Of a stretch of 64,000 nt of DNA, positions 45,901-57,800 are shown piece by piece (within the stretch, counting starts at the first letter, position 1; each line of letters starts with the position of its first letter). Source of the stretch: Beroe forskalii (lineage: Eukaryota; Ctenophora; Nuda; Beroida; Beroidae); NCBI GenBank assembly GCA_011033025.1, contig WFMF01000155.1:124001-188000 (forward strand), written 5' to 3'. Under the pieces are notes generated by a model. It did not search any database and was not told the origin of the DNA. It was given only the letters and a program-made list of their open reading frames with translations. The translations under genes were made by a program, and so were the position numbers.

Positions 45901-48121
45901 ACTCGAGCTGTAGGTTTGAATCCTTAAACCGTCTCCTCTTCTTAATGTCTGCCTCCTGTACTGTTAGTTTTACATCTTTAGAGGGGACAGCCACAGCTTT
46001 CACCATGGGAGCTGGGGCTACATTGACTCCTTTAGTGAGCGCCTTGACACTTACCACCTGAAAATGATACAAGTAGGTATTATTCTTATGAAATAATAGA
46101 AATTTCATGTGCTAGTTTTCGGTACTTATTTTGAAATATGAACAAAGATGTGTATTTTAAATTGTTAACTTTTTTGTTCACGCCCCATTAAATCAACTTA
46201 AATCATTATAAAGATAAGGAAGCAATAACCTGGCAAGTCCCTGAGTCGAGTATTAGTGAGATGTGGTTCCCTGAGGGACTGACTGAGACACTGTTGATAA
46301 CGGAGTTAAACCCACCCACTGTGAACACTATCTTATAAGTGTTGAGACTGATGAATCGCAGTATGCCATCTTGGCTCAGAGCTCCAAACACCTGCGATGA
46401 TAGTTTTGTAGTTATGAAAATTAATGACAGTTTTTGTGGAAATATTAATTGCACTTAGGAGAATCATAAGTAGCTCAACTCGAACTCTCAAAAACCTACT
46501 CAATCCATAAAATGCAAGAAAAAGTGCAAGAGAATTTTACTGCAGCAGCATACCGTGTTACTGTTCTGATCGAATGTCTGGTGGAGAGGAACTATCTGCT
46601 TCACACTCTTCACTCGCTCTGGCAGCTCAACGATGTGATGCAGCTTTTGATCCTGTAGTCGCCACACATGCAGGTATCGTGACCTAAAACAGTGGTATTA
46701 CCATAACATCATGCATCAAATAGTTGATAGCAATACTAATGATGGTATTCTAAGTCTAAAAGATATTGGCACACTTTGGATAGGAATGTTGGTCTTTGTA
46801 ATTACAAAGGTTTTAAAGCAAACTCACCTGCCCCCAGCAATGAGAAACATTCCGTCTGCTGTTGTAGAGAAGCAATTGAATGCAGGCTGTTCATTGGCCT
46901 GCTTGTGTAATGTGTACAGATGCTCCAGGGTTTCACAGTCCCAGCCAAATATTGTGTCATCACGAAAACAGGTCAGAATGATATTACTTTTAGGTATGAA
47001 CAGTAGCTGGGGATATAGGTGTATTTATGTCAGGCTGAAGGTTAGTTGATTTTTCAAAAACAGATTTGATTGCAAAAATTTATCAACTCTGGGCTGCTTT
47101 GACCTAACAAATATGTCAGCAATTGATTAATTTGACACATTCCTCAGGCATATGAGTAAGTTACTCAATGTCTTACCTCCTTCAGTCCTAAAACATTTGC
47201 CCCTGACAGCATTCTCTTTCTGTTAAATGTCTCCAGGTCCCATAAGGCACCTGATTGTGTAGAGCATGTCAGAATGTATCTGCCTCCTTCATGGTGATGA
47301 ATTGAAGTCACAGTGGTTTTTGGAAGATTCAATTCTCCAACAATCTCTTGTGAGCCTGAAATTCAGTGGGAATGAGTACAAGAAATATTCAGCAGAATAG
47401 TATTAGCATATCAAAGATAATGATAAATTGGATCATACAAAATTTTTCAATGAGTGGAACTGTAAAACTTCAAATATCAGTAGATTAAGCAGCAACTCAC
47501 CAGAGTCTATTACTTTGACTGAGTGATCAGCATAAGCAGCTACTACATAATTAAGAGTAGGAAAGCTTATTGCAGTGCAGTATTTAGTTCCTTTATGTAG
47601 TAGCATGTATCTGTGAATTGGGTTTAGATAATTCATTGAAATAAAAAAAGAAACATGACAGGTATGACAAAAAACCATTGCATATCATAGTAATAATTTA
47701 ATACAAAACACATTAAACCTATGAATAATTGCAAGTACTACATAAGAAAAATAAAAGAATGAACCATGAGTAAAAGTTGCCTACCTATTCTTGTGGAGAT
47801 CTAAGATATATAGGTGACCAAGTTGATCTGCAACAACAATCCTCTCTCCACATGGGCTAAAAGCACATCTCACAAACTTGCAAATTTTGCCATTGCAAGT
47901 AACACTACAGATGTCAACAATGCATCTGAAATGGTTTTCAATAATCCCAGGACTACAAAATAATTTGATCATAAAGTTTAAAGTAATTCTGAGATAAAAT
48001 CTAAGAATAGGTTGTTTGAGAAGTGAAAGTTATATTAAAGTTACCCATTTTTATCAGGCCCAGGCTTTCTGGTCCACAAATTACCAGTGCATTGACCTTT
48101 TCCTATTTGTACCTTTTGCAT
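36945..48121 (-). CDS. TBC1D31: TBC1D31 (WDR67), WD40-TBC-coiled-coil centrosomal protein (24 exons)
   Basis: Centriolar-satellite/ciliary-base scaffold. Exons (minus, high to low): 48121-48045, 47925-47785, 47610-47501, 47355-47177, 47006-46828, 46683-46554, 46391-46230, 46057-45898, 45727-45639, 45463-45345, 45113-44980, 44587-44454, 44243-44147, 41795-41713, 41565-41333, 41126-40973, 40462-40338, 40156-40041, 39811-39682, 39360-39166, 38866-38758, 38057-37877, 37278-37154, 37006-36945. About 1073 codons; human has 1066. The N-terminus LWTRKPGP matches human IWHRKPSP. A WD40 region follows (ALWDLETFNRKRML, FGALSQDGILRFISL), then the TBC domain (GEYPEKYRHFIWRLLL, LPMLTFPFVKMFQNNHLVAF, NWCQGWYEYFPHPP, CWPLLYTVFSEVLS). 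It lacks the IxxDxxR catalytic arginine motif, so GAP activity is doubtful. The C-terminal third is coiled coil (ERERIHKEELEYIKER onward), ending near RIVLNKRRESLDRQ, which matches the human tail. Exon 40462-40338 cannot be read in one frame (see findings). The last exon is less certain. Confidence 0.93.
38100..38692. repeat. 56-bp higher-order tandem array in a TBC1D31 intron
   Basis: The unit is two related 24-bp halves, ATGACATTAGGCGGTACCAC(CGCT) and ATGCCATTAGGCAGTACCAC(TGCT), plus ATGACAGT. About nine to ten units, mostly very similar, with one internally rearranged patch at 38370-38480. It lies between exons 38758-38866 and 37877-38057, and does not include either splice site. Confidence 0.9.
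40677..40850. mobile_element. MITE with 30-bp TIRs in a TBC1D31 intron
   Basis: CGTTCGGCAAGCTAAAGAATGGTACCAAT and the reverse complement of the right end, ACGTTCGGCATGCTAAAGAATGGTACCAAT, differ at one internal base. I note them here as matching over 28-30 bp from 40677 and to 40850. Interior non-coding. Confidence 0.8.
40857..40985 (-). repeat. 25-bp tandem array spanning a TBC1D31 5' splice site
   Basis: On the minus strand the exon ends AGAGACTTCAG|GTGAGACATGG at 40973. Further copies follow: GAGACTGAAG|TGAGAC, AGAGACTCAG|GTGAGACATG, GAGACTCAG|GTGCGACATG and GAGACTCAG|GTGAAACATG. Four of the five keep a CAG|GT donor. Read-through past the first donor gives a TGA within six codons. Confidence 0.85.
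42407..43923 (+). pseudogene. MATE-family multidrug/toxin extrusion transporter, broken, nested in a TBC1D31 intron
   Basis: MATE proteins are 12-helix proton- or sodium-coupled exporters (SLC47 in animals). The first 320 codons read cleanly, with eight or so hydrophobic helices (LDLLLGLICEFVAIPYA, VSLAVSLFVSLPLFVLLCWF) and the family motif APRALFLYLRELIIRYL. The homology then jumps frame at least four times. Near 43365 (a TTTTT run) it moves to SGAYATSMLVGTAMGEQ, the second-half MATE signature; near 43558 to ATFALILSLILLGC; near 43600 to SFLARGIYH; and near 43632 to TFGKQAVIAIVTPVAMYLVV, ending at 43923. The likely original start is Met at 42503. It has no introns in the coding part and lies antisense in the intron 44146-41796, so a decayed retrocopy or a duplicate that lost function is likely; clustered sequencing errors are possible. 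Confidence 0.75.
44580..44885 (-). repeat. Tandem array spanning a TBC1D31 3' splice site (about 9 acceptors)
   Basis: On the minus strand the exon starting at 44587 reads TTTATTTCAG|TGAACTGGTGTCAAGG. The same acceptor plus 16 exon bases recurs upstream about eight more times at roughly 30-40 bp spacing to 44880, progressively more diverged (for example CAG|AGAACTGGCGTCAAGG, CAC|TAAACTGGTGTCCAGA). Using the adjacent copy would read TTA-TTT-CAG-TGA, a stop. Confidence 0.9.
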
Positions 48122-50560
48122 GAGGCTAATGGAAAATGATTATTGATTAATTTTCGCTATAATTCAATTCAATTCAATTCAATTATAAGATGTAAAAGTC
48201 AAAATTTAGTGAAAGACAAAATTTAATATTTACAACATTTATCAATCAAATCATATTATGTAACTTTGTCTATTTGAATTAAAATGAAATCTTCTTCAAG
48301 ACATCAATCTGCAAGACTTTTCTCTAACTCCTTACTTGAACACCAACACTACCCTTTATGAATAAATAAATAAAAGAATTTTGCCAATTGTCAACCACAA
48401 GGAAACATTTCCAAAATACAGAGGGTATGAATGCAACTTATGTCACAGTACTAATGGGTGTCTAAGTGCCCAACCATGGTGAACTCAGTGTAGATCCTTG
48501 CTGTATGGCATGTTAAACAAGGAATTGAAGCTGAGGGGCTCCGTACAGGACATTGCTATTGTGACCTATGTGATTATACAGAAAAGAATTAGATTTAGGT
48601 AATGCAATGTTGAGAGCAGCAGGATCTAAGTGAGTCACACCAAGATGAGAGGTGTGCAGGCATAAGATAAGATAAGATAAGATAATAGTTTTGTAATGAA
48701 TACAACACAAATAGAACAAACTTGCTCTTCATCATCCTTCTTCACGTCATGTACCTCTACAAGGTACTCTCAATATTCAGTTTAAATAATACAATAAGTT
48801 GCACTATGATATAGTGCCCTGACAAACATGAGTTTGTTATGAATTAAAAGTTAAGTTTCACCTAAATATATACATAAAAATTAGAATAATTTAAGATTCT
48901 GAAAACAAAATTATGGTTAAAAACTAAAAATAAATAAAAAAAAACACAGGAGACATAATAATATTAATTACCCATTATGAGAAAAATTATTAGAACCTTT
49001 CCTTTTAGCAACAAAGGGGTTTTCCATAAGATACTTGTTAAATTTTTCCTTGCGTATCAGATAACTGGCATTCCCTTCAGTCCAATACCTACCTCAGCTT
49101 TCAGGGTGTTTAAATTGCGAGAGCTTTTTATGAGGTAGGCCCCCCAGCAGTGACCAACTGCCTGAATTAACCTGAAACTTGCTCTTTGTAACTTTGTCCC
49201 TTGCCAAACAAACAGAAGTAGTGTATGTGATCTTTATATTTTCGTATAGAAGCCTTAGCCCTTAAAAGGTGTCAAGCTTGAATTGTACAATATTTAAAAT
49301 TTTAAAAATACCAAGATTACCTGATTGAAATTGAAGCTAACTCGAGATTTGAAAATTAATTGAAAAGGGCCGCTGTTGTTCTTTCACAAATGATCAATAT
49401 ATGTGCAATAACTGCTTTTGAATACCTTGTGATACACAAACATGTATTATCTATAACATTTGTTTGATAATCTTCCAAATATTCATTCAAAACTAATTGT
49501 TTGATGCATCATGTCCCATGAATACAAATGATTGGTTTTGTCTGACGTTGACAGACCCTCTCGAGAATCAGCGCCGCGCGCGCGGCGCTGATTCTTCGCG
49601 GCTGGCGTCAGCGGGCCATACAACGTACGGCAAGATTGGTTGAAAAGTGCCAGTGAAAATTGGAATGTTGGTCTATAGTGTGTGATTTAGTTGTGCTATT
49701 TTTAAAAATGTTCAATAGTAGAATAATAAACGCGGCACTAGGTGCGCGGAAATTCGGCGGACGCGGGCGCCGTACAAGTAAGAATTCGACGTGACATTTG
49801 CGATTCAAATTCCAATAGCGCTGCGCCGCGCATTTTAAGTTTCTAACGTCCACTATCGCGAAATCGAGCCAAAATTTCATAGAATACCACAAAATTTCAT
49901 AATATTGAAATGAGTTATTAGGTCAATATTTTTTTGCAATTTTATTTCAATTTTTAAGCTTGTTAGTTTTGCAGTAAATATTTATAGTGCAAATTGGTGC
50001 ATATAAGCAATGAAATAAAAAAATTCTTGTTTAATTTCAGTTGTTGATTTGCCAAAGATTACACAAGTTTGGTCAGTTTGGATATTCTGATGTCTGCAAG
50101 TGTTTGGTTACCTTATCATAGCTGTACTCTAACTTACCAACATACATTGACTTAGGATCGTCCCATCTGTCAACTTCTGAAGTATCAAGCTTGGATTATT
50201 AACACTGCTATTATGTTTTTATCACTGATATTAATTCCTTGTTATTTATTATAATGTTATTGTTTAAGAATAATAATAATATAGTAAGCATGTATTCTAA
50301 GTATTTCAAGCTTCTACCGCAATTTATTTATTTGTAAGTTTTGGTTTAATGATGACTCGAAGCACCTAGATAGGGGTGTTAATTGATATTGAAGTACTTT
50401 ATGTTGCATTTTAGTTATGAAACCATGAACACATTGTAACATGTGCTGAAATGAGCGATGTAATTTTGTGAAGAGTTTGTTGTGGAACCGTTTTGCTGTA
50501 AAGCAAAAAGGTTTATCTTTATCTTTATGGATAAGTTCTCCAAATCATCAAACCTTTGTT
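48122..50560. other. Spacer between divergent TBC1D31 and the 20-bp minisatellite
   Basis: Holds short arrays, ATTCA repeats at 48158-48184 and AGATA repeats at 48660-48684. A CpG-richer island at about 49540-49830 includes the perfect palindrome at 49565-49594. The island could serve as the shared promoter area of the divergent TBC1D31 and RAB28 genes, but that is inference. No coding region recognised. Confidence 0.4.
49565..49594. repeat. Perfect 30-bp palindrome
   Basis: GAATCAGCGCCGCGC is followed immediately by its own reverse complement with no spacer, giving a GC-rich cruciform-capable site. It is flanked by TGTCTGACGTTGACAGACCC and GCTGGCGTCAGCGGG, both related to the 26500-26577 inverted repeat. 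Confidence 0.9.
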
Positions 50561-51755
50561 CTGCTTCCAATTACCTAGGAAAAGAAATTTTTGATCCTTG
50601 GAGATCCCCTTTGAAGTTAGATCCTAAGAGAGTCTCCTTGGCCCTGGGAAAGCCTCCTTGGTCCTGGTAAAGACTCCTTCATCCTGGAAGGACTCCTTCA
50701 TCTGAAAGACTCCTTCTTACCAGGATTCACTCCTTCACCCTTGGACTAATTCCTTGTTCCTGGACTTGAATTCTTGATCCTAGAATAAGAAGAGTCTCCT
50801 GGGCCTAGACTTCATGATCCTTGGATGCAGTCATATATCTTGGCATCCTTGGATGTGCTCCTTGATCCTGGGAAAGAATCCTTGAACCTGGTGAATACTC
50901 CTATATCTGGGGACAGACTCCTTGATCCTGAGAGGCTGCATTCCTATATCCCAGGGTGCATTCCTTGATCCTAGGACTGACTCCTTGATCTTAGAATAGT
51001 GTCCTTGATCCTGGGAGAGCCTCCTTGATCCTGAGAGTGTCTTGCTGATCTTATGGAAGACTCGATGATCCTGAGAGAGTTTCCCTGATCTTAGGGAAGA
51101 CTCTATGATCCTGAGATAGTCTCCTTGGTCCTGAGAGAGTCTCCTCGATTCTGACAGAGTCTCCTTGATCCTGAGAGTGTCTCCTTGATGCTGGGAGAGT
51201 CTCCTTGATCCTGAGAGTGTCTCCTTGATGCTGGGAGAGTCTCCTTGATCCTGGGAGAGATTCATTGATCCTGGGAAAGACTCCATGATCCTTAAGGGAA
51301 ATACTCCTTGATCCTGGGAAAGACTCCTTCTCTCCTTGAAAGACTCCTTCATCTGAAAGTCTCATTTATCCTAGGATACACTCCTTCATCCTATAGGACT
51401 GTTTCCTTGTTCCTGGCCTTGAGTTCTTCATCCTAGAAGGGTTTCCTTGATCCTAGACTGGGATAGCCTCCTTGATATTGGGATACAGTCATCTGTCCTG
51501 GGATGCAATTCTTGGCACTGGAAAAGAATCCTTGAACCTGCAGTGAAGGCACCTCTATCTTGGTACAGACTGTTCATCCAGGCTGCATGTCTTCATCACA
51601 GAGAGTCTCCTTGATCCTGGGAGAGTCTCCATGATCCTGGATTCCTGGGAGATTCTCCATGATCCTAGGGAAGACTCAAGGATCCTGAGAGGTTCTCTAT
51701 GATTCTAGGGAAGACTCAAGGATCCTGAGAGTCTCCTTGATTCTGGGAGAGTCTT
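50560..51755. repeat. 20-bp degenerate minisatellite
   Basis: Built on CTCCTTGATCCTGGGAGAGT and variants (GATGCTGGGAGAGT, GATCCTGAGAGTGT). It is cleanest at 51120-51260, where the period is exactly 20 bp, and decays outward in both directions. On the minus strand it leaves an open frame of 173 codons (IKETLSGSRRLSQDQGD-like repeats), which I take as a by-product because no start context, no homology and no exon structure supports it. Confidence 0.88.
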
Positions 51756-52605
51756 TGAGGCTTTCTTGCACACAGTTGTGATATGATTATTCCATGATAT
51801 TTTGGAGTCTAAGATGATACCTAGAAATTTCTTGGTGTTCTCACTTCGATCTCTGTGCTGTCCAAATTCAGAGAATGACCATGGAACATTGCAAGTGGGT
51901 CTTCAGATGCATTAGCTGAAGAATGTTTGCCTTACACCACTGGTTTATACTGGTTAGACTTCTTTGGGAACTTACCTCCTGCAAGGTTTCCAAATCAAAG
52001 CCTTGATGGTTGTTACCAGACAGTTGTTGGGGCACTGTGACTAATAACACTAGGGAGATATTGTCTTCAAACCCTGGAGGTAGCACAGTATCTTATCCCT
52101 GGTGAAATCTAGTAGATTCTCTGTAACATGGTTCCATAGGAATGGGGATAGAATCCCCCTGCAGGCAAGACTTTTAATATGTATATGACTTCCTTCCCCT
52201 TCATTTTCATGGTATTGCAGATCTGAAATGAATCATCGACATGATCCACCTATTCATGCCTAGTGATTTGCAGTTCTTTTATCTGGGCCTTACCAGTTGA
52301 GTCAAAGGACACATTGCTGAATGTGTCCTTTGTTAAGGTTGACCATCTCAAGTTTTGTGACTAGTTTATGAATATAACCTTTATGAAGCTAGGCTTTCGT
52401 AATTCCAGGAGGTGAACAGTGAGTGGCTAAGAAAGATTTTCTGTCAAGTTTCTAAATTCACCAATATCTGCTGAGAATTCTCATATGATAGTTCAGTATA
52501 TGTATTGAGACTTCAATGATCATTTGTTATTCTGTAGATTATGTAAAAATGACATAAAATTTTGTCTTCCTAGATTTTTATGGAGTTTTATAGATAGAAT
52601 GTAAG

Positions 52606-54834
52606 ATGTCAGACTGCAGTGACAATGAAGGGGCTACAGATAAGCAGCTCAAAGTTGTGATAGTGGGGGATGGTGCATCTGGAAAAGTAAGTAAAACTAC
52701 AGCTTTTATAACTTGTCAACAAGTAATACTGTGAATGTGAAGAACTGCTAGCAGGTAGATGCTGCCAATTATAGTCTACTATATTCTACTCCCTAAGTTT
52801 CATGTTTATCCCCGATGCAAATTTTAATTTTCCAATTGCTTTCTCAATCAGTTTGAACCTTTTAAAAATAGTATTTGTTACGAAATTCCTCAAAGGGCAT
52901 ATCTGTCGGCTTTTCAAATCAAATACGAGAAAATTTAACAAAATATGCAAGTCATATTCTATCTGCAATGCATTTCAATGAATATTTCTAAAAGTGATAA
53001 TAGGGAATTAAGAATTTTAATTAGATATATTAAATTTATATAGGCTTTCCTATCTCAAGCAGCTTTTCTCAGTTCAGATTTTAATTAAAATCATTCCTGG
53101 TGATCTAATGCCTAAATTCTTTTAACCTGTTCCAGACCTCAATAGCGACAAGGTATGCACAGAGCAGCTTTGGAAGGGAGTACAAGCAGACACTGGGTGT
53201 TGATTTCTTCCTGAAACGAATTGAGCTTCCTGGTGAGACCCACGTAGCACTGCAAGTGTGGGACATTGGGGGCCAGACACTGGGAGGAACCATGCTGGGG
53301 AACTACATTTATGGGAGCTCATGTGAGTAGTGCAATTCTATCTAACAATAGCCGTAGAAGTGTAAAGTTCTAACATTGACATTCGTTGTGAGAGTGTGGA
53401 GTGGCGATACATATCATTGGAGATAAATAAAAATTTCTTTCCCTTGGAAGTGGTGGAATAACATTTCATTTAGGATTGTACAATTTGGGGATACATTTTG
53501 CACATCGTACCTATCAGTATTAGTCGATTTTAGTTAATTTTTTGAAAACACACAAGGTACACCATACTGTATCATTAAACAATAAACTGTATCTCCATGC
53601 TGTTCTGATGGTATACGACATAACGAATTCACAGAGCTTTGACAATCTTGAAGATTGGCTTGCTGTTATCAAGAAAACTTGTGTGGACAAACTTCCCGCC
53701 CTGGCGTTGGTGGGGAACAAAAGTTAGTTATTGTGTCGATTTTCTGCAACATTTTATTGAAATTTTCTTTTGCTCTCTTGCCCTTCTGTTGATTCTTTCA
53801 TGACCATTACTGAAGAATTTAACCAAAGGATTTATACTTCATGATAAGAAAATTTGATATGTGATGCAGCAATTTTGAATAATTGGGAACGTAATAATAT
53901 TTATCCTCTCTTATTCTAATCTCGTTTTTATCTAGTTGACCTTGATCACCTGAGAGCTGTGAAGAACGACAGACACCAGAAGTTCGCATCAGATAACAGC
54001 ATGTCATCCCACTTCATATCAGCGAGGACTGACGATCAGGTATAATGTGACATGATGTTGCTTGGCTAAAAATGAATAGTTTAATGAATGTAAATTGTAA
54101 AATTAGAGATAGAACGCAAGTGTGGATTGCAATGATCGAACGAGTCTTCGGCATTTACGGATGATAATCTCTCGACCGAGGGCTCGACCTCGACCACTAA
54201 ACATACCCTTGATTGATTACTTCTGAATTTTGGAGTCAAGTTAAGATGACCAAATGTTTCATTTAATTAAAAAATTATTTGTCCACCATGGAATTCAATA
54301 ATAGAATTGCTTTGAGGCATTTAATGAAAGACCTGGTTAAATTTTCTACTTTTCTATCACATATTTTTCATCGCATGTACGAAAATAGAAAACCAATAAA
54401 CCATTTATCCATTGATATTCATCGATTTATTGAAATCTGATATATTCTACCTCAAGTGGCGAATTAAATCACTCGAAACTTGAAAAATAAGTATTTTGTA
54501 GCTCGCTGTTATTTAATTTCTATCAAACTGTTCCGTAATTGATTTAAAATATTTTAAACCCTGTGGCTTAGCTCCAATGTGTTAAAACTCTGTGAACAAT
54601 AAATGAATGGTGGGATAGTCTTGCAATTTTCAAGCTCATATAAGCGGTGGTTTTCAGGTGTCACTGATGTTCAAGAAAGTGGCGGCACAGGTGCTCGGCT
54701 TCAAGTTAACGAAACAAGAAGTGGAGAGCCAACAGACCGTGGTCAAGGCCGAGATCGTCAAGTACTCGAACCTAGAGCCGCCTCGCTCAGCCGCAAGCAA
54801 TCAGCAACGCAGTGCCATGTGCTCCATACAATAG
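52606..54834 (+). CDS. RAB28: RAB28 small GTPase (5 exons)
   Basis: Divergent Rab-like GTPase linked to the ciliary base and intraflagellar transport. Exons 52606-52686, 53136-53322, about 53534-53722 (start uncertain), 53936-54039 and 54658-54834. Motifs: P-loop GDGASGKTS split by intron 1, G3 WDIGGQ, the RAB28-type [29 protein letters not shown]4 VGNKID, G5 ISAR. The C-terminal half matches human closely ([30 protein letters not shown]), ending CSIQ, a CaaX-type farnesylation motif like human CAVQ. The only canonical in-frame acceptor before AVLMVYD is at 53533, which would insert 22 extra residues after IYGSS. Confidence 0.92.
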
Positions 54835-57800
54835 TTCTATTGATATGTGTAGTTCTATAGATATATCATGTACTGCAGATATCTGTAGAATCTTCTCACA
54901 CGTGCAGAGAGAGAGAGAATTAGCTGTACACTGAAACATGTGAAGTGAGGGCAGCGTTAAATTTAGTGTGCTGTGTGTTTCAGACTGTGGTTGCCTTTGA
55001 GATTTGGGATGTAGTAGTAGTAACTTGTAACAACGTCGCTTACTGTGCGGATTATGCGGTGTCGTTTTTTGTACAGATTTGTATATTTTGTGTTGGCATT
55101 ATATTTTCTTGGTGGTGGCCATGTTCTACTAAAACGCATGATTAGTTGGTTTTTATGCAGGAAAATGTTCATTTACCGTGTAAATTTTAATGGCGTATCA
55201 ATTAACCCACCGCACGTCCTTTTTCTACCCCTCAGTTTGCCAAATGCCATTGCCGTTCGAGTCCCTTGCGGCGCGCTGTTGCCTGATTCAAATTTCAACG
55301 TAACTACGTTAGTCACAATTTTTATTATTTTTCAAACAGATATGAAAAATAAGAATTACTAATAATGTAACACTTACATTATGGTTAAATTGCTTATTTT
55401 GCTCCAATCTGTTTGGAAATAAATCTTGGGTAAAACCATGGCAACTCGTTCGAATTCCGGTAAATGAAGGTTTGCTGCGTTAGATAAATAGATATTTAGT
55501 CTTTAGTCATGCATAAATAGATAACTTATTTAATAATGCAGTATCTCGTGAGGTATGAGATTTTGATGTGGTACGTTTAAAACCGTAGATTTAGTTGAAT
55601 GATTGAACAGTCTAAAATATTACCGTTTAAATTCCTCAATAATATCATTGAATTTGAATCATATATCTTGTCATGCATTTTTGTGCAACCATATGATACA
55701 TGATATATATCGCTGCAATATCATACATTTCAAGTGCTCCCCGTTCGTTTTCGTTTTTGAGCAGCCATATTCTGACGGAATATTTACCCTTTCTCACATG
55801 CCCTTTAATAACCCTTTATCCTAAAACCATTGTCGTACGATTTTAATAAGATTGATCATATTATCTGTGATATTATTGATTATCCCGAAATTATTTGAGC
55901 CTAGTGCCTAAGATGTTTTTTAAGATCTATTCTTCCATTTGCACGGTTTACATCTTAATTTATTTTGAGATTCCATTTGAATTTTAGTTAGAAATACCAA
56001 ACTTGTCGAAGTGATTTTATCCCATGAACCACTGATCTGACTACCTATTCAAACACCAATTGATGTGCAAAATGAATGGAATACGGGAGAAGTATTGAAA
56101 ATATGACCTCAGTACCATAAAAACTAATCAATGGTTAAACTTAATCCTAAAATGAGATTATAAAAATGAGATTAATTTATCAACTTTTCAATTATTTTGG
56201 CGACTTATAATTTTCCGCTCTTCGTTCCCGTCTATTGGTTCTCGATTCCAATAATCTTTTATATGTACAAAACATATTCATAATATTTGAATAATTCGTT
56301 GAAATAATCGACTTTTAATTTGAAGTTTAAACATACACACACCAACGATAAATACCCGTTCAAATTACTTCGTGCTTTCACGCATATCAATGTTCGATTT
56401 AATTCTTTAATGTTCGTGCCAAATCTTCTTGCAACGTTATAGCCTGAGAATGAAATCTTGTTGAGTTGCTCTGTTTTTCAGCTCCTTTTTCCGATCACGT
56501 GACCTACGCCACAAGGTCACGTGCATCCATCATGGTGTACGGTGGTACCTGGACTTTATGCCGACAACGGTGGAATATATGCCGACACTAATTTCTAGCG
56601 ACAAGTCGGTATTTTATCTGCGACATCAATAGTTGATAAGTGACTACTGATACTTGATTGGCTGATGAGTGATTGCTGATACTTGATTTGCAGATTCCAA
56701 TATTCCATGTCTTAGCTTGCACATACGAATGCATGATATCCTGCTTGACACTAAGATAAGTATTCGAAGTTGAACTCAAAGAGCTAGTAAGACGAAGGGA
56801 CTAGACTTGGTGTAAGGTAGCAAAACGACGAAACGAGATTAGATAAAAACAAGCTAATACTGATGAACGATGATTGACTAATATCGGTGCCTATGATCCA
56901 AAGCATTCAAAAACCGTTTGCAAGGTTATGAACCATTGGCCTATCAGTGTGCGAGTTCAAAACCAGCTCGCAGTTTGATTGGTCTATGCTTATGCAACCT
57001 AATTAAACGATTTTATAATTTATAACTCCACATTGGGCAAACATTACAGGCTAGCTAAGTTGCAACTTCTTCGCCAGATATGGCTTACGGCTAGTCTGAT
57101 AATCACGCTGTCACGTGATGTGGTTCGTCGCTTCTGATTGGCTAACATTACTGGTCACGTGTCGTTGCAGGTGAACTCGTACTTGTGAAGGTCACGAGTA
57201 CCCAAAGACTGTGAAAATAAGTTGTTTATTGAAAACCAATGCGACACATATTTTCTACCTTGGGCTGTATTTTGCGTAGAATGATAGAATATAGATACCA
57301 TTCATATGTCAGATGTCTCTTTCTGAAGTCCTTGCTATATTTAGATTTTGTAAAAGAAAAGCTTAGATTATTCAAAGAAAATGACACTTTGCATGACTAA
57401 AAACAAAAAGATATCTGTAGATCGGATACCTTTTTGTATAATTTCGGTTTGAAAATCCACCGATTCTCAGATCGCGGGCACGTTTGGAAGTTCGGACGGC
57501 GGCAATACAACGGAAGGAATTTAAAGAAAAATGAGGGTATAATTAGAAGGACCGTAGCACTTTTTGTTACTGCGGTTCTTTCCGACAGAGCTTCAGGGGA
57601 AGATGGCACTTTTAGCATGTGCTGTGAGACACGTGTATGTAGTATGGGGGTTATATGCGAATATATAATGTGATAAATTAACTATCATCAACACACATCT
57701 ACTGGATTGTTATATAGTTGTTTTATATATACCCTCTCCTCTCCTCTCTCTCTTCTCTCCTGCTGTCCGTCGTATATTAGGCTATAATAATTGGGACAGG

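Noticed and set aside
50831..51365. Open frames of 173 and 104 codons with SQDQGD/IKETLS repeats on the minus strand
   Set aside because: They follow the 20-bp minisatellite exactly, have no homology or start context, and appear in two overlapping frames; a by-product of the repeat.
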